5,035 nucleotides of DNA from Candidatus Woesearchaeota archaeon. Lineage in GTDB: Archaea > Nanobdellota > Nanobdellia > Woesearchaeales > ARS49. Every line of letters begins with the position of its first letter. Position 1 is the stretch's first letter. Of this stretch, positions 1 to 4,786 are shown piece after piece. The position numbers and the translations under genes are program-made. Location: the NCBI GenBank assembly GCA_026394935.1, contig JAPLZR010000089.1, positions 1-5,035 on the forward strand. The letters are read 5' to 3'. The notes beneath the pieces are model-generated. The model saw nothing but the letters and a program-made list of their open reading frames with translations, made no database searches and had not been told where the DNA came from.

Positions 1-4
1 TATG

Positions 5-16
5 TTTAAATTTAAT
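5..16 (+). promoter_or_regulatory. Putative archaeal TATA box of the coiled-coil/receiver unit
   Basis: TTTAAA at 5-10 is followed directly by TTTAAT at 11-16. The first T of TTTAAA lies 28 nt before the A of the ATG at 33. With the usual archaeal TATA-to-start distance, transcription would begin at or next to the ATG, giving a leaderless or near-leaderless mRNA. A run of five G at 21-25 could instead be a poor ribosome-binding site on a longer transcript. The window begins just upstream, so BRE and further context are not visible. Confidence 0.4.
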
Positions 17-32
17 AGCCGGGGGAACCTGA

Positions 33-944
33 ATGCTTACACCGCAAGAGAAACAGCAGATAAAAGTACAAATTGATGCACTACAAAAAGACATCAAAGA
101 ACTAAAAGGCACTCTAAACCAGATAGACGAGCAAAAAGAAAAACTTTTCGCGGACAGAAAAACCCTTGGCAAACAAATCGCAACTTCTATCAGAGAAATA
201 AAACAACTACGACAGGAAAGAGACTCCCTGACTGCAGAAGTAAAAATAGCAAAAAACGAAAGAGCAAAATTGGCAAACGTGATAACAGAGAAGATTGACG
301 CGTTCAAAAAAATCCACGGCGAGAAAAAACAGGTTGAAACCAAAAAAGGAGCAGTAAGAGAAAACCCGGGAAAACTAAGACAAGAAATAGAAAGAATGGA
401 ATACAAGATTGAAACAGAAGGACTGAGCTTTGAAAAAGAAAAAAAACTGATGAAAATCATAAATGCAGTGAAGAAAAGACTCAAAGATGCAGAAGCGCTG
501 TCAGGAGCATACGGCGAAGCAAGAGAACTGAGCAAAGAAATAGACAAACTCAAAAACGAAGCAGACGAATTCCACGCCAAAATACAAGAAAAAGCAAGCA
601 TCTCACAGGAAAAACACGAAAAACTAATGGAAATAAGCAAAAAAGTCGACGAGTGGAAAAAACAAGAAGACGAAATGAACCAACAAATAGAAACAAAGAA
701 GAAAGAAATCGACGAGAAATGCCCTCCATTAGACGAGAAAATAAAACAATATTCCGAGTTAAAACTGAAAATAGGCGAAGAAGTTAAAGAAGAAAAACTA
801 AGAACGACAGAACAAAAGAAAAAGAAACTATCAGAACTGCAACAAGAAGCTCAGGAGAAATTCAGAAAAGGAGGAAAGCTTACGACGCAGGACTTGCTGA
901 TATTGCAGAGCATTGATGATGACAAAGATACTGATAGTAGATGA
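33..944 (+). CDS. COG1340-like archaeal coiled-coil protein
   Basis: This 303-residue protein is almost entirely charged heptad-type helix, rich in Lys, Glu and Gln, with no signal peptide or membrane segment, so it is probably cytosolic and rod-shaped. Two stretches match what I recall of the uncharacterised archaeal coiled-coil family COG1340. One is a central block around residues 119-139 (IERMEYKIETEGLSFEKEK). The other is a C-terminal block at 276-291 (KFRKGGKLTTQDLLIL). A helix break near Asn111-Pro112-Gly113 separates an N-terminal coil (about 3-108) from a second coil (about 114-275), with another break at Cys230-Pro-Pro. The start is well supported because an in-frame TGA at 30-32 directly precedes the ATG. 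Molecular function is unknown; such proteins are sometimes mislabelled as phosphatases or SMC-like proteins because of the coil. The last 29 nt overlap the receiver-like gene, so the two are probably co-translated. Confidence 0.85.
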   Translation: MLTPQEKQQIKVQIDALQKDIKELKGTLNQIDEQKEKLFADRKTLGKQIATSIREIKQLRQERDSLTAEVKIAKNERAKLANVITEKIDAFKKIHGEKKQVETKKGAVRENPGKLRQEIERMEYKIETEGLSFEKEKKLMKIINAVKKRLKDAEALSGAYGEARELSKEIDKLKNEADEFHAKIQEKASISQEKHEKLMEISKKVDEWKKQEDEMNQQIETKKKEIDEKCPPLDEKIKQYSELKLKIGEEVKEEKLRTTEQKKKKLSELQQEAQEKFRKGGKLTTQDLLILQSIDDDKDTDSR

Positions 945-1341
945 CCAAAAAAACAAAGTCGATACCTTAGTCAGCCTAATCCAAAAAATAGGACAAATTG
1001 AAGTCGCCACACCAATAATACCAAGACAAATCAGAGGATATTTTCCAGACAAAGAAACTGTAATGCAATTTCTTGCACAAACACCCGACTTGAGCGTATT
1101 TGCCGCAATATTCCAAGACCGCAACCTTGGAGACTGCTACGGAGAAGATTTATTGCCTATATACCGCGGAAGAGGCTATAAAGGACCCATCATCGCATTT
1201 ACAGCATCAGACTGGGAGAAGTACAAAGAATATATTGAGAGCGATAAAAGAAACGGATTCACAGACGTCTTTCCATGGGGCCAAGGCACAAATGAACAAG
1301 AACAATTAGAATTTTTAAGAAAATACCTTAGCTCTTCCTAG
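916..1341 (+). CDS. Stand-alone receiver-like (CheY-fold) protein, atypical
   Basis: The 141-residue product has the layout of a response-regulator receiver domain and nothing else: no DNA-binding or enzymatic output domain. Numbering from the ATG at 916, KILIVDD gives beta-1 with acidic pair Asp9-Asp10. The beta-3 segment AAIFQDRNLGDCYGEDLL gives the candidate phospho-acceptor Asp68, and IIAFTAS gives beta-4 with switch Thr96. The usual beta-5 Lys-Pro is missing: the segment reads GFTDVFPWG, with Trp121 about where Lys should be, and there is no Lys between Lys111 and Lys136. Phosphorylation chemistry or signalling may therefore differ from the norm. The alpha-1/beta-2 region (about residues 24-50) is also longer than usual. 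Start choice: TTG 913, ATG 916 and ATG 919 are all in frame; the ATGs are preferred, and 919 would give the most typical N-terminus (MTKILIVDD). GAG at 908-910 is only a weak ribosome site, which suits translation coupled to the overlapping upstream gene. No histidine kinase is visible in the window. Confidence 0.8.
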   Translation: MMTKILIVDDQKNKVDTLVSLIQKIGQIEVATPIIPRQIRGYFPDKETVMQFLAQTPDLSVFAAIFQDRNLGDCYGEDLLPIYRGRGYKGPIIAFTASDWEKYKEYIESDKRNGFTDVFPWGQGTNEQEQLEFLRKYLSSS

Positions 1342-1657
1342 GTTTCAACTTATCAAAGAAATCCTTGACCTTGGGATCGTTTCTAGGAACAGCCTTAGGA
1401 CCGAGCCTGTAATACTTCTTCTCAACAACAGTACCCCAGCTGTAAGCACCCTTCTCCTGCTTCACTTCTGCAAGCTCGAATTCACCGAGCTTAACACCCT
1501 TTCGCAAATTATAGTAAATGTTCTCCCTTGTACACGACGGGAAGAGCTCGTTGTAATATTTATGAATCTTATAACCATAATCAGAACCTATTACGTTCAG
1601 AATTTCAATAACATTCTGACGAATTTCAGACTTAACAGGACGTCCTCTACTTGCCAT
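1328..1657 (-). CDS. Small archaeal winged-helix DNA-binding protein
   Basis: This 109-residue basic protein probably acts as a transcription regulator. Residues about 9-62 look like a winged helix-turn-helix: a first helix (SEIRQNVIEILNVIG), a YGYKIHKYYNELFP helix, then the likely recognition segment TRENIYYNLRKGVKLGEF, followed by a wing rich in Lys and aromatics (KGAYSWG, EKKYYRLGP). The pattern resembles PadR-like and other uncharacterised archaeal winged-helix proteins, but I cannot name a family firmly. The N-terminus MASRGRPVKS contains an RGRP core like an AT-hook, which may grip the minor groove. An in-frame GTG at 1669 would add four residues (MVLD). ATG 1657 is preferred because AGGTGG (minus strand, 1671-1666) stands 8 nt before it and would overlap the GTG start. 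That ribosome site lies inside a 12-bp inverted repeat. The 3' end overlaps the convergent receiver-like gene by 14 nt. Confidence 0.75.
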   Translation of the reverse strand: MASRGRPVKSEIRQNVIEILNVIGSDYGYKIHKYYNELFPSCTRENIYYNLRKGVKLGEFELAEVKQEKGAYSWGTVVEKKYYRLGPKAVPRNDPKVKDFFDKLKPRKS

Positions 1658-1658
1658 G

Positions 1659-1698
1659 TCAAGAACCACCTGTTACAAAATTATATGGTTGTTCTTGA
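1659..1698 (-). promoter_or_regulatory. 12-bp inverted repeat / hairpin burying the winged-helix ribosome-binding site
   Basis: On the plus strand TCAAGAACCACC (1659-1670) and GGTTGTTCTTGA (1687-1698) are inverted repeats with a single mismatch, separated by 16 nt. As minus-strand RNA this is a 12-position stem with 11 Watson-Crick pairs (one A-G mismatch) and an AU-rich loop. Its 3' arm contains GGUGG of the Shine-Dalgarno sequence and ends 1 nt before the winged-helix AUG, so a folded stem should hinder initiation. As DNA, the same repeat could be an operator for a dimeric winged-helix protein, including autoregulation. Either reading is inference; the repeat itself is directly visible. Confidence 0.55.
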
Positions 1699-1766
1699 GC
1701 ATGATCAGAAAACCTGTGCCTCAATAAAATCAATCCAATGGTTTCCGCGCAAAGGTTTTCCGACAT
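1659..1766 (-). CDS. Possible 35-residue leader peptide upstream of the winged-helix gene
   Basis: An uninterrupted 36-codon frame runs from ATG 1766 to TGA 1661-1659, and the winged-helix ATG follows after a single base. The product would begin MSENLCAETIGLILLRHRF and end NFVTGGS. Two positional facts favour it. Its ATG lies about 29 nt downstream of the centre of a good TATA box (1791-1798), as for a leaderless start, and its stop touches the next gene's start, as in translationally coupled pairs. Ribosomes reading it would open the hairpin that hides the next gene's ribosome site, so it could act as a cis-acting leader. Against it, the composition shows no clear coding bias, its TTG, AGG, TCG and GCG codons differ from the A-ending codons of the neighbours, and a frame this short can arise by chance. 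No homology is recognised. Confidence 0.3.
   Translation of the reverse strand: MSENLCAETIGLILLRHRFSDHAQEQPYNFVTGGS
1681..1686 (-). promoter_or_regulatory. Alternative TATA-like element close to the winged-helix gene
   Basis: On the minus strand ATATAAT (1686-1680) lies about 26 nt before the ATG at 1657, which would give a leaderless winged-helix transcript. It sits in the loop of the inverted repeat 1659-1698, so a protein bound to both arms would mask it. Against it, such a transcript would not contain the AGGTGG ribosome site, and the flanks are poor as a BRE. The upstream TATA box at 1791-1798 is the better candidate. Confidence 0.25.
1704..1764 (-). promoter_or_regulatory. Second long stem in the winged-helix leader
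   Basis: On minus-strand RNA, positions 1764-1753 (GUCGGAAAACCU) can pair with 1715-1704 (AGGUUUUCUGAU) over 12 positions: ten Watson-Crick pairs and two G-U pairs, closing a 37-nt loop. The core GAAAACCT/AGGTTTTC is a perfect 8-bp inverted repeat. It lies 5 nt upstream of the hairpin at 1659-1698, so the leader could fold into two consecutive stem-loops. The large loop weakens the case, and I see no match to a riboswitch class I know. Confidence 0.35.
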
Positions 1767-1790
1767 ATAGAAAATAATTCAACCTTTTGC

Positions 1791-1798
1791 CTTATAAA
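1791..1798 (-). promoter_or_regulatory. Putative TATA box for the winged-helix transcript
   Basis: On the minus strand the sequence reads TTTATAAG (1798-1791), a close match to archaeal TATA boxes. Transcription would start near 1768-1770, giving a leader of about 110 nt before the winged-helix ATG or almost no leader before the small ORF at 1766. The box lies only about 20 nt beyond the end of the helical-protein gene. There is no T-rich run between them, so read-through from the ppsA transcript into this region is also possible. Confidence 0.5.
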
Positions 1799-1817
1799 TG
1801 TTTGTTACTACCCAACT

Positions 1818-2267
1818 TTAAGAAATTTCCTTAAGATTAGCTTCTGACACCATCAAGGACATCACATGCTGAATGAGTTCAGAGTAATGACTGTTAATAT
1901 TTTCAAACGAAGCAGTTCTGTTTTCTGCCTGGTAAAACTCCTCGGCAATACTGCCGATAGCCTCCAAATCACCGTGAATCAAAGAAAGCTCATTCTCCAT
2001 CTCGTGCAACGGGCGTTCGGACTTCTTGAAATTGACTTTGGTCGTATGCGTCATCAAAGCACCAAGCTTCTGCCTTGCACGATGAACCTCATCACAAATC
2101 ACATCACACGCACGACGAATACGCTTGCCAAGAACCTCTGCCTCAGCAAGCTCAATAGGACTTCTTGCAAGAGAATAATCACTCAAATCAAGAACGCCCT
2201 TAGAAATCTCGCGAACAGACTTCTCAATCTTCTCCTCTTCCTCAAACAACTTAGCAAGCTCTTTCAT
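1818..2267 (-). CDS. Helical protein of unknown function, translationally coupled to ppsA
   Basis: The 149-residue product is not recognised. It is predicted, from residue pattern alone, to be nearly all alpha-helical: a very acidic first helix (about 1-25), a long amphipathic helix around 37-72 (ELAEAEVLGKRIRRACDVIC then basic residues), and two further helices at about 84-118 and 122-146. Such a four-helix bundle recalls PhoU-like or cytochrome-like folds in outline only. There are two cysteines (54 and 58), five histidines, no membrane segment and no signal peptide. The ATG (2267-2265) overlaps the ppsA stop TGA (2266-2264) in the sequence ATGA, the classic signature of coupled translation. 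The purine-rich GAAGAGAAG just upstream, inside ppsA, is a weak ribosome site. Because it is always made together with PEP synthase, it may be an accessory or regulatory partner of that enzyme; this is inference from context only. Confidence 0.75.
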   Translation of the reverse strand: MKELAKLFEEEEKIEKSVREISKGVLDLSDYSLARSPIELAEAEVLGKRIRRACDVICDEVHRARQKLGALMTHTTKVNFKKSERPLHEMENELSLIHGDLEAIGSIAEEFYQAENRTASFENINSHYSELIQHVMSLMVSEANLKEIS

Positions 2268-4675
2268 CTTCTCTTCTTTTTCTCATGCTCAGCAATAACC
2301 ATCCTAGTCTTAACAATCGCATCAGGACTCAAACTAATGCTGTCAATACCGCAGTCCACCAAAAATTCAGCAAACTCAGGATAAGTAGACGGGGCATCAC
2401 CGCAAATACCTATCTTCTTCCTGCGCTGTTTAGCAACCATGATTACGTGCTGAATCATCTTCTTAACAGCATCATTGCGCTCATCAAAAATATCAGCAAC
2501 AAGCTCAGAATCACGGTCAACACCCAAAGTCATCTGAGTCAAATCATTACTACCAATGCTGAAACCATCAAAGATATCACAAAAGTCCTCTGCAAGAATA
2601 ACATTGCTGGGAATCTCGCACATAACATAGACCTGAAGATCGTTTTTACCCTGCTGAAGACCATTTTCCTTCATAACAGCAAGAACTTTCCTACCCTCTT
2701 CAGGAGTCCTGCAAACAGGAACCATAACCTTCAAGTTAGTCAAACCAAACTCCTCACGAACTTTCTTTATAGCACTGCACTCCAAAGCAAAACCAGCCTT
2801 ATAGCCAGGCTTGTAATACCTTGAAGCACCACGCCAGCCAATCATAGGGTTTTCCTCGTGAGGCTCAAAATACTTTCCGCCAATCAAATTAACGTATTCA
2901 TTTGTCTTAAAGTCGCTGAAACGCAAAATGACATCCTTCGGGTAGAAAGCAGCAGCAATCATACCAACACCCATGGCAAGCTTGTCAACAAAAAACCGCT
3001 TTTTATCCTTGTAACCGGATGTGAGGTCTTCAATCTTCTTTTTAGTTTCCTCATCAAGCACTTTATCAAAATTAATCAAAGCCATAGGATGAATCTTAAT
3101 GTACTCGTTAACAATAAACTCCTCACGAGCAAGACCAACACCATCATTAGGCAAGAAACTCAAATCAAAAGCCGCATCAGGATCACCAATATTCATCATC
3201 ACCCTAGTACGAGGACGAGGCGTCTTCTGAATATCAATCCTATCAACCTTAAACTTCAAAAAGCCCTCAAAAACAACACCATGCTCACCCTCTGCACAGC
3301 TGACAGTGACCTTCTGGCCGGATTTGACTGTATGCGTTGCATTATTAGTGCCAACAATACAAGGAAGACCTAATTCACGACTGACAATCGCAGCATGAGA
3401 AGTCCTTCCGCCGCGATTTGTAACAATAGCAGAAGCAATACGCATAATAGGAACCCAGTCAGGATCAGTCATCTCTGTAATAAGAACTTCTCCAGGCCTG
3501 AAATCAAAAATCTCCTTAACATCACGAATAACGTGAGCAGGACCCTGCGCAATCTTATTGCCAACAGACTTGCCCATTGCCAAAACTTTGCCCTTCTGCA
3601 ACAACTTGTACTCTTCGATAATGTTGCGGTTTTTCTGGGACTGAACAGTCTCAGGACGAGCCTGAACAATAAACAAATCATGAGTCTGACCATCCTTAGC
3701 CCACTCAATATCCATAGGACACCATCTGCCCTTCTTAATGCTGTAATGATCCTCAATAGTCATAGCCCATTCTGCAAGAGTAAGAACCTCCTCATCAGAC
3801 AAACAAAACTTCTTCCTATCTTCCATCGGAGTATCAATTTTCTTTACGGGACGAGTACCCTCATCAGTGTAAATTATTTTAGTAGCCTTCTCACCCAAAC
3901 GCTTGTCAATCAAAGGCGCAAAGCCCTTCTTAAAAGTCGGCTTGAAAACATAAAACTCATCAGGATTAACAGCACCCTGAACAACGCTCTCGCCAAGACC
4001 ATAACTGCCGGTAATAAAGACAACGTCAGGGAAGCCGGTCTCTGTATCAAGCGTGAAAATAACACCAGCACACGCCATATCAGAACGAACCATCTTCTGA
4101 ACACCAATAGACAAGTAAACCTTAAAATGGTCAAACTTGTGCTCAGCCCTGTAAGCAATCGCACGATTGGTAAACAAAGAAGCAAGACAACGCTTACAAG
4201 CATCCATCAACTCGTGAGGACCGCGAATATTAAGGAAAGTCTCCTGCTGACCAGCAAAACTTGCTTCAGGCAGGTCCTCAGCAGTAGCAGAAGAACGAAC
4301 TGCAACATCCGTGTTTTCTGAACGGTACTCTTTTGACAATTTATGGTAAGCCTGAACAATCTCTGCCTTCAATTCAGGAGGAAATTCACAATGCATAATG
4401 ATATCCCTTGCTTTCCTGCCAGCATCAGCCAAAGCACGAACGTTCTTAACATTCAAACCACGCAAAGCAGACTTCAAAGAATTCAAAGCACCAGACTTCT
4501 CAAGAACATACTGATAAGCAGCAGCAGTAACGGCAAAACCATTAGGAACACGAACACCTTTCTTGGCAAGAGTACGGTACATCTCACCAAGAGAAGCATT
4601 CTTGCCGCCAACAAAAGAAATATCCTCAATACCCAACTCATTAAACCAGAGAATAAAAGCTTTAGACCTATTCAT
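2264..4675 (-). CDS. ppsA: Phosphoenolpyruvate synthase (pyruvate, water dikinase)
   Basis: This enzyme converts pyruvate, ATP and water to PEP, AMP and phosphate, feeding gluconeogenesis; in some archaea it may also run toward pyruvate. The 803-residue length matches the family (E. coli PpsA is 792). The N-terminal ATP-grasp domain (about 1-345) shows GGKNASLGEM (23-32), VRSSATAEDLPEASFAGQQ (126-144), GLGESVVQGAVNPDEF (226-241) and VQARPETV (337-344). The swivelling phospho-histidine domain has GGRTSHAAI with catalytic His427 and the neighbouring Thr425; Arg in GGRTSHA, rather than Met, favours PEP synthase over pyruvate phosphate dikinase. The C-terminal PEP/pyruvate barrel shows GLAREEF (Arg517), RFSDFKTNEY, GWRGASRYY (Arg615), CEIPSN (Glu687), GSNDLTQMTLGVDRDS (Asn710, Asp711) and GICGDAPS with acid/base Cys758. 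All key residues are present. The frame stays open upstream to 4750, but ATG 4675 is chosen: GAGGTG stands 7 nt before it and homology begins there. The protein ends in a basic tail (EKKKRR) that overlaps the next gene's start. Confidence 0.97.
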   Translation of the reverse strand: MNRSKAFILWFNELGIEDISFVGGKNASLGEMYRTLAKKGVRVPNGFAVTAAAYQYVLEKSGALNSLKSALRGLNVKNVRALADAGRKARDIIMHCEFPPELKAEIVQAYHKLSKEYRSENTDVAVRSSATAEDLPEASFAGQQETFLNIRGPHELMDACKRCLASLFTNRAIAYRAEHKFDHFKVYLSIGVQKMVRSDMACAGVIFTLDTETGFPDVVFITGSYGLGESVVQGAVNPDEFYVFKPTFKKGFAPLIDKRLGEKATKIIYTDEGTRPVKKIDTPMEDRKKFCLSDEEVLTLAEWAMTIEDHYSIKKGRWCPMDIEWAKDGQTHDLFIVQARPETVQSQKNRNIIEEYKLLQKGKVLAMGKSVGNKIAQGPAHVIRDVKEIFDFRPGEVLITEMTDPDWVPIMRIASAIVTNRGGRTSHAAIVSRELGLPCIVGTNNATHTVKSGQKVTVSCAEGEHGVVFEGFLKFKVDRIDIQKTPRPRTRVMMNIGDPDAAFDLSFLPNDGVGLAREEFIVNEYIKIHPMALINFDKVLDEETKKKIEDLTSGYKDKKRFFVDKLAMGVGMIAAAFYPKDVILRFSDFKTNEYVNLIGGKYFEPHEENPMIGWRGASRYYKPGYKAGFALECSAIKKVREEFGLTNLKVMVPVCRTPEEGRKVLAVMKENGLQQGKNDLQVYVMCEIPSNVILAEDFCDIFDGFSIGSNDLTQMTLGVDRDSELVADIFDERNDAVKKMIQHVIMVAKQRRKKIGICGDAPSTYPEFAEFLVDCGIDSISLSPDAIVKTRMVIAEHEKKKRR

Positions 4676-4682
4676 CAATCCA

Positions 4683-4688
4683 CACCTC
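4683..4688 (-). promoter_or_regulatory. Shine-Dalgarno sequence deciding the ppsA start
   Basis: On the minus strand GAGGTG (4688-4683) is fully complementary to the archaeal 16S rRNA tail and lies 7 nt before ATG 4675. It rules out the longer frame beginning at 4750, whose extra 25 codons would run across the promoter and this site. Confidence 0.8.
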
Positions 4689-4692
4689 TTTT

Positions 4693-4760
4693 CACAATAA
4701 AAATTGGGAAGAAGGTATTTAAATATTGCGTTTAATAAGTTGAGAAGCACAATAACAATT
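4693..4760 (+). repeat. Direct repeat CACAATAA(A/C)AATT in the divergent promoter region
   Basis: CACAATAAAAATT (4693-4705) and CACAATAACAATT (4748-4760) agree at 12 of 13 positions and are 55 bp apart, close to five helical turns. The first copy covers the predicted ppsA transcription start and the second abuts the predicted TATA box of the ABC transporter gene. They may be paired binding sites for a shared regulator, or chance similarity in AT-rich DNA. Confidence 0.35.
4716..4723 (-). promoter_or_regulatory. ppsA TATA box
   Basis: On the minus strand TTTAAATA (4723-4716), inside the palindrome ATATTTAAATA, is a strong archaeal TATA box. Its spacing predicts a start near 4694, giving a leader of about 20 nt that includes the GAGGTG ribosome site. 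Unlike the other promoters here, this one serves a leadered gene. Confidence 0.6.
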
Positions 4761-4764
4761 TAAA
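4759..4764 (+). promoter_or_regulatory. Putative TATA box of the ABC transporter gene (leaderless)
   Basis: TTTAAA at 4759-4764 lies 28 nt (first T to A of ATG) before the start at 4787, so transcription would begin at the start codon itself. The 20 nt before the ATG contain no purine-rich ribosome site, which agrees with a leaderless mRNA. A second candidate, TTTAATAA at 4732-4739, would give a leader of about 25 nt without a ribosome site and is less likely. Confidence 0.45.
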
Positions 4765-4786
4765 CCACCACAAATTCCACACAAAA

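Noticed and set aside
1..32. Tail of an upstream gene ending in TGA at 30-32
   Set aside because: Only nine codons would be visible and nothing in them is recognisable. The same bases look more like a promoter.
831..1124. Minus-strand frame with hydrophobic stretches over the coiled-coil/receiver junction
   Set aside because: It is antisense to two supported genes, lacks a promoter or ribosome site, and its hydrophobicity follows from Lys/Glu-rich codons read backwards.
1700..1730. Possible C/D-box small RNA on the plus strand (ATGATCA resembles a C box)
   Set aside because: The C box has a mismatch and no CTGA D box follows at a suitable distance.
1801..1817. Terminator after the ppsA/helical-protein unit
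   Set aside because: No T-run or stem is visible on the minus strand between the stop codon and the next TATA box.
3395..4321. A 308-codon open frame on the plus strand, with others at 2285-2824 and 2858-3373
   Set aside because: These lie antisense to ppsA, whose coding is certain. Their products are rich in Asn, Thr, Arg and Ser without any family motif, as expected from the reverse complement of biased codons.
4676..4750. N-terminal extension of PEP synthase by 25 residues (MLLNLL...)
   Set aside because: The extension would be encoded by the TATA box and Shine-Dalgarno region. ATG 4675 has an ideal ribosome site and matches where the family begins.
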